44,774 nucleotides of DNA from JBBSTY01 sp038235385 (GCA_038235385.1 JBBSTY010000011.1:1-44774); one strand, 5' to 3'; positions 8,041-17,135 are shown, counted from the first letter of the stretch. Translations and numbers: made by a program. The notes: generated by a model not told the origin, from the sequence alone.

Positions 8041-8085
8041 GCACCGCGAGGACGCGAGGTGGAATCCGGGAGGCGTCGTGCCAGG

Positions 8086-10245
8086 ATGAGACACGTGTCC
8101 TTGTCGCCTCGCCCTCGGACGGGCACGCACGCGCCCCCGCGCCCATCCCCAGCCAACGATGCGCCGCCACCGGACGTGACGCGTCGGTGCTCGCTCGCCG
8201 CCCTCCTCGGCCTGTGGGCGTTCGCCGTCACCCAGCCGATCCTCGCCGCCCTCGGTGAGGAGCCCGGGTTCTTCATCGTCCGCCAGACGGGGCGAGCCAC
8301 CATCGTGGCGTTCTCGATCGCACTGGCGACCGTCCCCCCGCTGCTCGTGTGGGCCGTGGGCGGGGCCGTTCGCCGCGTCGACCTGCGTGCCGGCCAGTGG
8401 TTCGACCGCATCGCGCTCGCATCGATCGTCGCCCTCGCCGTCGGACCGCTGCTCCGTGGCACCGGCACCGGCACGGCGACCACCGCCGCCATCCTGGTCG
8501 GACTGGTCGCGGTCGCTGCTGGGGCGCTGTTCGCCTGGGCCTACGAGCGCTTCGACGGCCTGGCGGCATGGGCCCGCTTCACTGCGGTCCTCCCGGTCCT
8601 GTCGGTCGCCATGTTCCTCCTGGCCTCGCCCACCGGCCTCCTGCTGAAGACCACCGACGCGCCCATCGCGTCGGCCCGGTCCGACGCCCCTGTCGACGGG
8701 ACCTCGGTGGTCTTCCTCATGCTCGACGAGCTCCCGACGGCATCGATCCTCGACGCGGACGGATCGATCGACGCCGATCGCTTCCCCAACCTCGCCACGC
8801 TCGCGCAGGGCTCCACCTGGTACCGCAACCACACGGCCGCGGCGACGAGCACGGCCCAGGCCGTTCCCGCCGTGCTCACCGGCGAGGAGCCCACCGGCGG
8901 TCCCCCGTCGGTCGCCGTCTACCCGCACAACCTGTTCACCCTGCTGGCGCCGACCCACGACCTGCACGTCTCCGAGCACTACAGCTCGCTCTGCCCTCGA
9001 CAGCTCTGCGACACCGAGGCCAGCGCACCACCGTTCACCAACCAGATCAGCGGCCTCACCGCCGACACCACCGCGTTCTGGCTCGACCGGATCAATTTCG
9101 CCACCGAGCCGACCCTCCGGATGGGCGACTTCGCCGAGGCGATCGAGGACATCGAGGTGAACGGCGAGATCGTCGGTGCGCCCGCTCGCTTCTCGGAGTT
9201 CCTCGATGGCCTGGCCGCCACCGCCGACCGGCCGTCACTCTCCTACCTGCACCTGTTGCTCCCGCACGCGCCGTGGAACCTCTACCCCGACGGCCGGTCC
9301 TACGACATCACCGCCTTCCCCCACGGCGACTACGAGGACGACGACGAGGCGTGGATGAAGGCGGTGCTGCAGCAGCGCCACCTGTTCCAGGCCCAGTACG
9401 CCGATCGCCTCGTCGGTTCGCTGCTCGACCGGCTCCACGAGATCGGCACCTACGACGACACGCTCATCGTCGCCATGGCCGACCACGGGATCTCGTTCCG
9501 ACAGGGCAGCCACTCGCGCCTGTGGGGCGACACCAACGCCGCCGACATCGCGTACTCGCCGCTGATCATCAAGGCGCCCCGGCAGGCCGAGGGCGCCATC
9601 TCCGACGCCAACGTCTCGGGGATCGACGTGCTCCCCACCGTGGCCGAGCTGCTCGAGGTGCCCGTGGGCTGGGCGACCGACGGGGCACCGGCCGACTCCG
9701 ACGAGGTCCGCGAGCGTGACGACCACAAGGTCATCTTCGACATCGGGTCCTGGGAGACCCGATCGGTGCGCAACCGCCACGAGTTCACGATCGCCGACAC
9801 GACGCCATCGGCCGCGTCGCGGTTCGTCGGGAGCGCACCGGCAGGTGGCGCGCCGCTCGCCGGCCTGCTCGGACCGCTGGGCGTGGACCCGTGGCTCGGT
9901 CGGCCCCTCGCCGAGATCATCGACGCACCCACCGGCGCGGACGGATCTGATCCTGCGACCCCGGGCACGGCCACCCTGGCGGTGACCGACGGATCGGGCG
10001 CCCCCTCGGGCATCGTCCGGGGAACCGTCGCCGACGCACCGGCGGGTGCCATGGTGCTGGTGGCCGTCGATGGGGTGGTGGTCACCGCGTCGCCGATCAT
10101 CACGGTGGGCGGCACGGCCAACTCGTTCCTCACCCTGCTGCCGCCCGACGCTCCCCGCAACCAGGATCGGGTGATCGAGGTCGGCCTGGTCGTCGGCCTC
10201 GACGGGCCGACCCCGACCGTGGTCGGCCTCGGCTCGACGAGCTGA
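8086..10245 (+). CDS. Membrane protein with sulfatase / alkaline-phosphatase fold domain
   Basis: This protein has 719 residues. Residues about 30-185 contain four or five membrane spans, followed by a large extracytoplasmic catalytic domain with the alkaline-phosphatase superfamily layout: metal-binding Asp in FLMLDELPT, nucleophile region HTAAATSTAQAVPAVLTG (Thr or Ser in place of the sulfatase Cys), HLLLPHAPW, and the second metal site MADHGISF. Proteins of this design include LTA synthase and phosphoglycerol or phosphoethanolamine transferases, so a transferase acting on lipid or glycan headgroups outside the membrane is as likely as a sulfatase. The C-terminal 150 residues form an extra beta-rich region. 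ATG 8086 is chosen because upstream codons read as shadow of the divergent gene. Its stop codon abuts the ligA stop. Confidence 0.85.
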   Translation: MRHVSLSPRPRTGTHAPPRPSPANDAPPPDVTRRCSLAALLGLWAFAVTQPILAALGEEPGFFIVRQTGRATIVAFSIALATVPPLLVWAVGGAVRRVDLRAGQWFDRIALASIVALAVGPLLRGTGTGTATTAAILVGLVAVAAGALFAWAYERFDGLAAWARFTAVLPVLSVAMFLLASPTGLLLKTTDAPIASARSDAPVDGTSVVFLMLDELPTASILDADGSIDADRFPNLATLAQGSTWYRNHTAAATSTAQAVPAVLTGEEPTGGPPSVAVYPHNLFTLLAPTHDLHVSEHYSSLCPRQLCDTEASAPPFTNQISGLTADTTAFWLDRINFATEPTLRMGDFAEAIEDIEVNGEIVGAPARFSEFLDGLAATADRPSLSYLHLLLPHAPWNLYPDGRSYDITAFPHGDYEDDDEAWMKAVLQQRHLFQAQYADRLVGSLLDRLHEIGTYDDTLIVAMADHGISFRQGSHSRLWGDTNAADIAYSPLIIKAPRQAEGAISDANVSGIDVLPTVAELLEVPVGWATDGAPADSDEVRERDDHKVIFDIGSWETRSVRNRHEFTIADTTPSAASRFVGSAPAGGAPLAGLLGPLGVDPWLGRPLAEIIDAPTGADGSDPATPGTATLAVTDGSGAPSGIVRGTVADAPAGAMVLVAVDGVVVTASPIITVGGTANSFLTLLPPDAPRNQDRVIEVGLVVGLDGPTPTVVGLGSTS

Positions 10246-12336
10246 TCAGGCCGACGACGAGTCGGCGGCGGGCAGCTCGCCCGTGGCCAGCAGGTGCTCG
10301 AAGCCGGCCTCGTCGAGCACGGGGATCCCGAGGTCGGTGGCCTTGGTGAGCTTGGACGCGCCCGCCCCGTCCCCCACGACCACCGCCGTGGTCTTCTTGG
10401 AGACGCCCCCCGGGCTCTTGCCACCGTGCGCCTTGATGACGGCTTCGACCTCCTCGCGGGTGTAGGCCTCGAGCCCGCCCGTGACGACCACCGACATGCC
10501 CGCCAACGTCTGGGGCTTCCTCGACGCCTCCGGGCCGACGACGTTGAGCCCGGCGGCCCGGAGCCGCTCGACGAGCTGGCGGTTCTCGTCGACCGAGAAC
10601 CAGGCCACGACGCTCTCGGCGATGATCGGGCCGATGCCGTCGACCCGGGTGAGCTCGTCGAGCGAGGCGGCCATGATGGCGTCGAGGTGACCGAAGTGGG
10701 CGGCGAGGATCTCGGATCCGGCGCCCGCCAGGTGGCGGATGTTCAGGCCCACGAGCAGGTTGGCCAGCGGCCGGGACTTCGAGGCCTCGATCGCCGCCTG
10801 CAGGTTGGCGATCGAGGTGTCGCCGAAGCCATCGCGTGCACGGAGCTGGTCCCAATCCACCGTGTAGATGCCCGAGATGTCGTCCAGCAGGCCGAGGTCG
10901 AGGAACAGCCGCACGCTCTTCTCGCCGAACCCCTCGATGTCCATGGCGCCGCGCGAGGCGAAGTGCTCGATGGCGCCCGCCACGCGCGCCGGACACGACA
11001 GGTTGAAGCAGCGGTGGTTGGCCTCGCCCTCGGGACGTTCGAGCGGGACCCCGCACACCGGGCAGTCCGTGGGGAAGACCCACTCGGGCAGCCCGGGCGG
11101 GCGGTCCGCCAGGACCGGACCCACCACCTCGGGGATGACGTCGCCGGCCTTGTGCACGATGACGGTGTCGCCGGGGCGCACGTCCTTGGCCTTCACCTGG
11201 TCCTGGTTGTGCAGCGTGGCGACACCGACCGTGGATCCCCCGACGAACACCGGATCGAGCATGGCGAAGGGCGTGGCCCGACCGGTCCGCCCGATCGACA
11301 CCTGGATGTCGACGAGCGTGGTGGTGCGCTCCTCCGGGGGGAACTTGTAGGCGATCGCCCACCGTGGCGCCTTCGAGGTGGAGCCGAGCTGCTCACGCAG
11401 GGCGAGGTCGTCGAGCTTCACCACGACGCCGTCGATCTCGTAGGGCAGCTCGTGACGGTGCTCCTGCCAGTGTCGGCAGAAGGCGTAGACATCCTCGATC
11501 GTGGCCACCTGGCGCACCTCGGGGTTCACGACGAAACCCATCTGCTCGAGGAAGTCGAGGGTGGCGTGGTGGGTGGGCAGCTCGGGACCGCCTTCGATCT
11601 CACCGAGCTGGTAGCACCAGAAGGCGAGGTGGCGGCTGGCGGTGATGCGCGGGTTCTTCTGGCGCAACGACCCGGCTGCCGTGTTGCGGGGGTTGACGTA
11701 CTGGCGGCCGCCCTCGGCCGCCAGCGCGGCGTTGAGCGCCTCGAACTCGGCGATGGGCAGGTACACCTCGCCGCGCACCTCGAGCACCTCGGGGGCGCCA
11801 TCGGCGAGCCGGCTGGGGATGGCGTCGATGGTGCGCAGGTTGGCGGTGACGTCCTCGCCCTTGCGACCGTCGCCTCGCGTGGCCCCGAGCACGAACCGGC
11901 CCTGCTCGTAGCGCAGCGACACCGCCAACCCATCGATCTTGAGCTCGCACACGAAACCCGGCTTGTCGCCCGCGCCGAGCTTGGTGAGGGCGCGATCGGT
12001 GCGTTCGCCCCACGCCCGCAGCTCGCTCTCGTCCATGGCGTTGTCGAGCGACATCATCGCCACGCCGTGCACGACCTCGGCGAACTGCGTGGAGGTGGCG
12101 CCACCGACGACCTGGGTGGGTGAGTCGGCGGTGATCAGATCGGGGTGGAGCTCCTCGAGCGTGAGGAGCTCGCGCATGAGCAGATCCCACTCGGCATCGG
12201 GGATCTCGGGAGCATCGCGGGTGTAGTACCGCTCGTTGTGGTGACGAATCACGGCCCGTAGCTCGTCGATGCGCGCCACCGGATCCACCCCGCCGTCGGT
12301 CGGCGTCTGCCCCTGCCCCGGTGGTGTCACAGCCAT
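10246..12336 (-). CDS. ligA: NAD-dependent DNA ligase LigA
   Basis: This ligase has 696 residues, near the usual length (about 670-700). Domains in order: Ia helices with the NAD-binding HHNERYYTRD, the adenylation domain with the AMP-accepting Lys in CELKIDG, the OB-fold (after VSIGRTGRATPFA), a four-Cys zinc finger (CPVCG then CFNLSCP), helix-hairpin-helix repeats, and a C-terminal BRCT domain from about residue 610 (MSVVVTGGLEAYTREEVEA). The enzyme seals nicks during replication and repair using NAD+. ATG 12336 is chosen over ATG 12342 because a TAAGGT box ends 7 bases before it, matching the leaderless rule seen across this window. The long N-terminal extension possible in the same frame runs through a hairpin repeat and is not coding. 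Confidence 0.97.
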   Translation of the reverse strand: MAVTPPGQGQTPTDGGVDPVARIDELRAVIRHHNERYYTRDAPEIPDAEWDLLMRELLTLEELHPDLITADSPTQVVGGATSTQFAEVVHGVAMMSLDNAMDESELRAWGERTDRALTKLGAGDKPGFVCELKIDGLAVSLRYEQGRFVLGATRGDGRKGEDVTANLRTIDAIPSRLADGAPEVLEVRGEVYLPIAEFEALNAALAAEGGRQYVNPRNTAAGSLRQKNPRITASRHLAFWCYQLGEIEGGPELPTHHATLDFLEQMGFVVNPEVRQVATIEDVYAFCRHWQEHRHELPYEIDGVVVKLDDLALREQLGSTSKAPRWAIAYKFPPEERTTTLVDIQVSIGRTGRATPFAMLDPVFVGGSTVGVATLHNQDQVKAKDVRPGDTVIVHKAGDVIPEVVGPVLADRPPGLPEWVFPTDCPVCGVPLERPEGEANHRCFNLSCPARVAGAIEHFASRGAMDIEGFGEKSVRLFLDLGLLDDISGIYTVDWDQLRARDGFGDTSIANLQAAIEASKSRPLANLLVGLNIRHLAGAGSEILAAHFGHLDAIMAASLDELTRVDGIGPIIAESVVAWFSVDENRQLVERLRAAGLNVVGPEASRKPQTLAGMSVVVTGGLEAYTREEVEAVIKAHGGKSPGGVSKKTTAVVVGDGAGASKLTKATDLGIPVLDEAGFEHLLATGELPAADSSSA

Positions 12337-12343
12337 CGCCATC

Positions 12344-12349
12344 ACCTTA
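12344..12349 (-). promoter_or_regulatory. -10 box TAAGGT, leaderless promoter of ligA
   Basis: This hexamer is on the minus strand, 7 bases before ATG 12336. It also selects between two closely spaced in-frame ATG codons. Confidence 0.5.
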
Positions 12350-12429
12350 CCGAGCACCCCCGACACGCCAGACCCGACCCGACCCGACCCGCCACCTCCC
12401 ACCGCCCACCTCCCCCTCCCGACCCGCGC

Positions 12430-12502
12430 ACCGCGCACCACCTCTCCGAACATGCGTGCGAGCGCGGCGCGGAGCGCACCAGAGCTACGCATGTTCGAGG
12501 GG
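12430..12502. repeat. Hairpin repeat element, copy 1
   Basis: This is the first of two direct copies in the 332-base gap between ligA and the MetE-like gene. The outer stem CGAACATGCGT (12447-12457) pairs perfectly with ACGCATGTTCG (12487-12497). On the minus strand an inner 6-bp stem with a 3-base loop (GGTGCG CTC CGCGCC) forms with one G-T wobble. Apart from the two copies, the gap holds only GC-rich sequence and the ligA promoter. Confidence 0.85.
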
Positions 12503-12525
12503 GACCCCCGCCGCCGAGCTCACAG

Positions 12526-12597
12526 ACCGCGCACCCCTCTCCGAACATGCGTGCCAACGCGGTGCGCAGCGCACCGGAGCTACGCATGTTCGAGGGG
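12526..12597. repeat. Hairpin repeat element, copy 2
   Basis: This second copy lies 95 bases from the first (outer stem 12542-12552 with 12582-12592, identical to copy 1). Five bases differ between the copies in the interior. The inner stem becomes fully paired (GGTGCG CTG CGCACC), so one change keeps the fold. Flanking ACCGCGCACC and GAGGGG are shared by both copies. Confidence 0.85.
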
Positions 12598-12668
12598 TGG
12601 GCTCGCCAGGTCGGGCTCGCGGGCGGGTCGGCCCGTTGGTGAGGCGGGCGGGGGTCAGCGGGCGGGGG

Positions 12669-13688
12669 TCAGGCGCCGACGGTGAGCCGGACGCCGATGG
12701 CCTGATCGTGGAGCCGTTCGGCCAGGCGGTTGGTGAACTGGAGCACCTGTTGGGCCTGGGGGACGCCGTGGCGCCACAGCCCGCACGACGGGGTGATCAT
12801 CGTCTGCGTGCGCAGGCGGATGGGATCGCAGCCGCCTTCGGTGACGAGGGTGCACCACAGCAGCTGGAGCATGCGCCACAGGCGTTCGACGGTGGTGCCG
12901 ATGGGGCGATCGGTCGGCACCGCACCCCAGGCCACCCACCCGCCCCGCTCCATGAACGCGGCGAGCGCCCCGGCTGCGGATTCGATGCCGCCGTCGGTGG
13001 GCAGCGACAGGATCTGCGGACCCGCCTGCATGAGCAGGCGCCAATCGGCGCTGCCGCAGCAGTGCAGCCCGGTGATCGAGAGCGGCTCGAGCGCGGCCAG
13101 CGCGCCCGACACCAGGTCGACCGCGTCGAGCGGCAGGAGGGGGAACGCCGGATCCATGGCGCCACCCATGGCCGGTTCGTCGAGGAACGCCACGATCCGG
13201 GCGTCGGGCACCCGCTGGCTGACGTACTGGATCATGGCCCGGGCGCGCTCGCCCACCGCGCGGCTCGCCACGTCGAAGGCCAACTGGCGGTCGATGCCGG
13301 CGGCGTGCAGCGCCACCCCGAGCGTGACCGGGCCGGTGAGCGAGATCTTGATGGGTCCGGTGCGATCCTCGACGGCGGTGACGAAGGCCCGCAGACCCAC
13401 GAACGCATCGGATCCGAACCCGGGATCGGTGAGCGGGGCTTCGGGATCGAGCGCCGCGTCGTCGATGGTGAGCGACCCGTCGTCGTTGACGACGATGCCG
13501 GCCACGCCGTGGGCGGCCTGCGCGATCATGCCCTCGCGGCGGCTGCGGGCCGGCAGCGTCGGGGCGGCCGGAAGCCGCGCCTGGCTGCGCATGATGAAGT
13601 CCACCGCTTCGCCGGGATCGACGTGCGGAAGGCTGCCGATGGAGGTCGCGAGGCCGACGGGCAAGGTCACGGCGCGTTCATCAGGCAC
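12669..13688 (-). CDS. MetE-like (cobalamin-independent methionine synthase family) protein
   Basis: This protein has 339 residues and corresponds only to the C-terminal catalytic barrel of MetE. It opens with a TSIGSLPH motif typical of the family, and has zinc-ligand candidates in LHCCG (His-x-Cys) and PSCGL (Cys), matching the His, Cys, Cys set of MetE; DEPAMGG lies between them. Full MetE is about 750 residues with a duplicated N-terminal barrel. Short single-barrel forms occur in archaea and many actinobacteria, where the methyl donor is not settled (a corrinoid protein is one candidate). GTG 13688 is chosen because GGAGGGGGG lies 7 bases upstream. It is divergent from the membrane protein at 13782. 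Confidence 0.82.
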   Translation of the reverse strand: MPDERAVTLPVGLATSIGSLPHVDPGEAVDFIMRSQARLPAAPTLPARSRREGMIAQAAHGVAGIVVNDDGSLTIDDAALDPEAPLTDPGFGSDAFVGLRAFVTAVEDRTGPIKISLTGPVTLGVALHAAGIDRQLAFDVASRAVGERARAMIQYVSQRVPDARIVAFLDEPAMGGAMDPAFPLLPLDAVDLVSGALAALEPLSITGLHCCGSADWRLLMQAGPQILSLPTDGGIESAAGALAAFMERGGWVAWGAVPTDRPIGTTVERLWRMLQLLWCTLVTEGGCDPIRLRTQTMITPSCGLWRHGVPQAQQVLQFTNRLAERLHDQAIGVRLTVGA

Positions 13689-13781
13689 GTCATGACCCCC
13701 CTCCGGTGCCACTCGATCGGGAGCGATCTCCCACGCATGGAATAGCGACAAGTGGCCTCCGTGGGCAAATCTCGTTCCGTC

Positions 13782-14765
13782 ATGACCACCGCCGACCCAC
13801 CGCCGAACCGTTCCGGCCAACCCGATCACCCCCCTCGCGCCAGCGGAAACGCCGGCCGCTCCGCAGCGGACCGACGCGCCGCCGTGCTCGGCCGTTGGGC
13901 AGTACCCGTCGTGTGGGTCACCCTGCCGCTCGCCGCCGGGCCTGCGTTCGCCGACGCGCTCGATCCGACCGATCGCTCCGTCCAGATCGTCGCCTCGGTC
14001 GGGCTCTGGCTGGTCTGGGCGGCGACCCTCGGCGCCGCGCTGGTGCCGCGCGGCGTCACCCTCACCGCGATCCGCATCGGGGTGCCGGCCTCGTTCGCCG
14101 CCGCGGCCTGGGCCGCCGTGGCCACACCCGAGTTCGGAACCGACGACGGCATCGCCCTCACCGTGACCCTGATCGCCACCATCGTCTCGCTGTCGGCGTT
14201 CACCGGCGCGGTGTTCGTGAACGGATCGGCCTACGGCGACGAACGCCGGATGCCCCTGCGCCCTCCGGCCGCGCTGCTGCTCGGCCCGGTGGAGCTGGCG
14301 TGGCTGGCGTGCGTGGTCGGTGCGGTCGCGGGGCCGATGCTGCTGGCCACCGGATCGTGGGTCCTGGGCGCCGTCGCGCTGGTGGTCGGCTGGCCGGCCG
14401 CGTGGTTCGCCGGGCGCGCCATGCATGGGCTCGCCGACCGCTGGGTGGTCTTCGTCCCCGCCGGGTTCGTGGTGCACGACCTGATGGCGCTCACCGACGC
14501 GCTCCTGCTCCCCCGGCGCCTCGTCACCAACGTCGGCCCGGCCCTCGCCGACACCCGGTCCGTCGACTTCACCCTCGGTGCCGCGGGCCTCCCGCTCCAG
14601 GTCGACCTCGCCGAGCTGGTCGAGGTCACGCCGGTCCCCCGGCGCACCCGCCCCGGTCAGCGCCCCGGCCCCGAGCCGGCCCGGATCGACTCGCTCCTGT
14701 TCGCCCCCACCCGTCCCGGCGCGGTGCTGCGCGAGGCCCGCCACCGCCGTCTCCCCGTCAGCTGA
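13782..14765 (+). CDS. Multi-pass membrane protein of unknown function
   Basis: This protein has 327 residues. After a Pro-rich cytoplasmic start there are six or so hydrophobic segments between residues 45 and 215 (for example VPVVWVTLPLAAGPAFA, VGLWLVWAATLGAALV, ALLLGPVELAWLACVVGAVAGP). A soluble C-terminal part of about 110 residues contains DRWVVFVPAGFVVHD and then LADTRSVDFTLGAAG. It ends in a basic tail. I do not recognise a named family; the membrane half plus PH-like soluble half resembles actinobacterial uncharacterised membrane proteins. ATG 13782 is preferred over GTG 13752 because the intervening segment is unremarkable and ATG follows a more usual spacing. The convergent mnmA stop lies 42 bases downstream. 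Confidence 0.72.
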   Translation: MTTADPPPNRSGQPDHPPRASGNAGRSAADRRAAVLGRWAVPVVWVTLPLAAGPAFADALDPTDRSVQIVASVGLWLVWAATLGAALVPRGVTLTAIRIGVPASFAAAAWAAVATPEFGTDDGIALTVTLIATIVSLSAFTGAVFVNGSAYGDERRMPLRPPAALLLGPVELAWLACVVGAVAGPMLLATGSWVLGAVALVVGWPAAWFAGRAMHGLADRWVVFVPAGFVVHDLMALTDALLLPRRLVTNVGPALADTRSVDFTLGAAGLPLQVDLAELVEVTPVPRRTRPGQRPGPEPARIDSLLFAPTRPGAVLREARHRRLPVS

Positions 14766-14807
14766 CGCCCCCGACCACCGGTCGCACGTCGCGCCCGGCG
14801 GGGTGGT

Positions 14808-15962
14808 TCAGCGCGGAGAGGGACGGACGATGCCGCCGCCGAGCACCTGGTCGCCGTCGTAGAACACCACGCTCTGGCCAGGGGCCACGCGACGCAGGGG
14901 CGCGGCCAGGCGCACCGTCAGCTCGCGGATCCCATCGCGCCCGCCGTCCGCCCTCGTGCCCGGTGCGCTGTCGGGGACCTCAGGGAGGTCGGGGACCGCT
15001 GGGAACTCCAGAACGGCGGCCAACGGGTCGCCGTGGGCGCTGCACTGCACCAGGACGTCACCCAGCACCGGTTCGTGACCCCAGACCACCCGGTGGAGCT
15101 CGATGGTGGTGTCCTCGAGCTGGTTGGCCGGGCCGACGGTGACGACGGCGGCGTCGACATCCACGTCGAGCGCGTAGCGAGCGGTGCCGTCGCGACCCGG
15201 TGCGAGGCCGCGGCGCTGACCGATCGTCACCAGTTCGACGGCGGGAACCGTACCGAGGTCGGCGCCGTCGGTGTCCACGACCCGCCCCGGCCGCAGCGGG
15301 ATGCGATCACCGAGGAACGCGGTGCGCCCGCCGGTGGACGTGATGAAGCACACGTCCTGGCTGTCGGGCTTGGCCGCGGTGCGCAGACCCAGTCGGGCGG
15401 CATGGGCCCGCACCTCGGTCTTGGTGAGGTGGCCGAGGGGCAGGACCACGCGATCGAGCTGGGACTGGTCGAGCATGTGCAGGACGTAGGACTGGTCCTT
15501 GGCCCGGTCGGCGCCGCGCGCCAGCCGAGCCACGCCGTCGGCGCCGGTGACGATCCGGGCGTGGTGGCCGGTGGCCACCATCTCGAACCCGAGCGCCTCG
15601 GCCCGGTGGAGCAGCGCGTCGAACTTGAGGTGCCGGTTGCACTCGATGCACGGGTTGGGGGTGATGCCGTCGGCGTGGGCCCGGACGTACGGGTCGACCA
15701 CATGGGTGGCGAAGCCGTCGCCGAAGTTGAACACGTGGAAGGCGATGTCGAGCTGCTGCGCCACCCGGCGGGCGTCGTCGACGTCGGACACCGAGCAGCA
15801 CCCGGTGTCGCTGTCGCCGCCCCAGAGCTTCATGGTGACCCCGGTGACGTCGTGGCCGGCCTCCACCAGCAACGCCGCCGCCACCGAGGAGTCGACGCCG
15901 CCGGACAGGGCGACCATCACGGGACCCCGCCCCGCAGGAGGCGCGACCTCGGGCGCCGTCAC
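14808..15962 (-). CDS. mnmA: tRNA-specific 2-thiouridylase MnmA
   Basis: This protein has 384 residues. The PP-loop ATP-binding motif SGGVDSSVAA is near residue 20. The catalytic pair is visible: the first Cys in NPCIECN and the second in SQDVCFI. The central and C-terminal beta domains bind tRNA. The enzyme installs sulfur at U34 of tRNA for Lys, Glu and Gln, taking sulfur from a cysteine desulfurase. GTG 15962 overlaps the TGA of the upstream desulfurase gene as GTGA, so translation is coupled and the sulfur donor is made alongside its acceptor. Length is slightly above the usual 360-370 because of an insertion near residue 335 rich in Pro/Asp/Gly (DLPEVPDSAPGTRADGG). Confidence 0.95.
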   Translation of the reverse strand: MTAPEVAPPAGRGPVMVALSGGVDSSVAAALLVEAGHDVTGVTMKLWGGDSDTGCCSVSDVDDARRVAQQLDIAFHVFNFGDGFATHVVDPYVRAHADGITPNPCIECNRHLKFDALLHRAEALGFEMVATGHHARIVTGADGVARLARGADRAKDQSYVLHMLDQSQLDRVVLPLGHLTKTEVRAHAARLGLRTAAKPDSQDVCFITSTGGRTAFLGDRIPLRPGRVVDTDGADLGTVPAVELVTIGQRRGLAPGRDGTARYALDVDVDAAVVTVGPANQLEDTTIELHRVVWGHEPVLGDVLVQCSAHGDPLAAVLEFPAVPDLPEVPDSAPGTRADGGRDGIRELTVRLAAPLRRVAPGQSVVFYDGDQVLGGGIVRPSPR

Positions 15963-17128
15963 GAGAACGCCCGGAGCCGCTCGACAGCCGGAGGCACCGC
16001 GGCGAGGACGGCGTCGATGTCGGCATCGGTGGACGTGTGACCGAGCGAGAGGCGCAGCGATCCACCGGCGACGTGGCGGGGGACGCCCATCGCCGCGAGG
16101 ACGTGCGAGGGCTCCATCGCCCCGCTGGCGCACGACGACGCCGCCGATGCGAACACGCCCGCCTTCTCGAGCAGGAACAACAGCGACTCGCTGTCGACCC
16201 CGGGGATGCACACGTGCGCGATCCCCGGCACGCGGTGGGAGCGGTCGGGACCCGCGGAGGCGGCCGACGACCGGACCCCCGTCTCGACCAGATCGGGCAC
16301 CGAGGCCCGGAGACCATCGAGCAGACGGTCGCGCAGCTTGGTCACCCGGTGGACGGCCTCGTGTCGATCATCGGTCGTGGCCTGGAGGGCGGCGCCCAGA
16401 CCGACGATGCCGGCGACGTTCTGCGTGCCGCTGCGCAGATCGCGCTCCTGGCCCCCGCCCACCACCTGCGCCACCAGCGAGAGGTGATCACGGGCGACGA
16501 GCGCCCCCACGCCCTTGGGACCGCCGAACTTGTGCGCGCTGATCGACAGGAGGTCGACGGCCGAACCGATCGGACGCAGGTCGAGCCACGGCACGGCCTG
16601 CACCGCGTCGGTGTGCAACACGGCCCCGGGCGCGACCCGGCGGACGAGCTCGGCGACCTCGGCCATCGGCTGGATCGTCCCCACCTCGTTGTTGACCGCC
16701 ATGACCGACACGAGTGCGATGTCGGGCCCGAGTGCGGCCTCGAGCGCGTCGAGGTCGATCACGCCCCGGTCGTCGACCCCGACCAGACGGCCGTCGCGTG
16801 CGACGACGGGCTCGAGGACCGCGTGGTGCTCCACCGCCGAGGACACGGCGACCGCCGGTGCATCGCCGGGCACATCTCGATCGAGCACCCCGAACACCGC
16901 GAGGTTGTCGGCTTCGGTGCCGCCCGAGGTGAACACCACGTCGCCCGGTCGGGCCCCGAGGGCCTCCGCCACGATCTCGCGTGACTCGTCGATGGCCTTG
17001 CGTGCGGTGCGCGCCATGGCGTGGGCACCGGACGGGTTCGCGTAGCAGTCGCGCAGGAACGGGAGCATCGCCTCGACGGCCTCGGATCGAGGCGTGGTCG
17101 ACGCCGCATGGTCCAGGTAGGCCTCCAT
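15959..17128 (-). CDS. Cysteine desulfurase (IscS/NifS family)
   Basis: This PLP enzyme has 389 residues and the class V aminotransferase fold. YLDHAASTTP opens the protein; the PLP-binding Lys is in SISAHKFGGPKG; the catalytic Cys lies in SSCASGAMEPSHVL within the long flexible loop that marks group I (IscS/NifS) enzymes. It takes sulfur from cysteine as an enzyme persulfide. The GTGA overlap with mnmA makes tRNA 2-thiolation the most likely main task, although it may also feed Fe-S assembly; a NifU-type scaffold is encoded 14 kb away. ATG 17128 is chosen because TACGCT lies 7 bases upstream. Group I length and the SSCASG loop argue against a SufS-type enzyme. Confidence 0.93.
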   Translation of the reverse strand: MEAYLDHAASTTPRSEAVEAMLPFLRDCYANPSGAHAMARTARKAIDESREIVAEALGARPGDVVFTSGGTEADNLAVFGVLDRDVPGDAPAVAVSSAVEHHAVLEPVVARDGRLVGVDDRGVIDLDALEAALGPDIALVSVMAVNNEVGTIQPMAEVAELVRRVAPGAVLHTDAVQAVPWLDLRPIGSAVDLLSISAHKFGGPKGVGALVARDHLSLVAQVVGGGQERDLRSGTQNVAGIVGLGAALQATTDDRHEAVHRVTKLRDRLLDGLRASVPDLVETGVRSSAASAGPDRSHRVPGIAHVCIPGVDSESLLFLLEKAGVFASAASSCASGAMEPSHVLAAMGVPRHVAGGSLRLSLGHTSTDADIDAVLAAVPPAVERLRAFS

Positions 17129-17135
17129 CGCCACC

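Noticed and set aside
12342..12587. Small protein genes starting MRSSGALR in both hairpin copies
   Set aside because: The conserved reading is explained by the repeat and its stem. One frame just continues into Gly-rich sequence, and there is no ribosome-binding site or promoter.
12447..12592. LexA (SOS) box in the repeat upstream of ligA
   Set aside because: The arms begin CGAAC like an actinobacterial LexA half-site, but the second half (GTTCG at the right spacing) is missing. The symmetry is a long hairpin instead.
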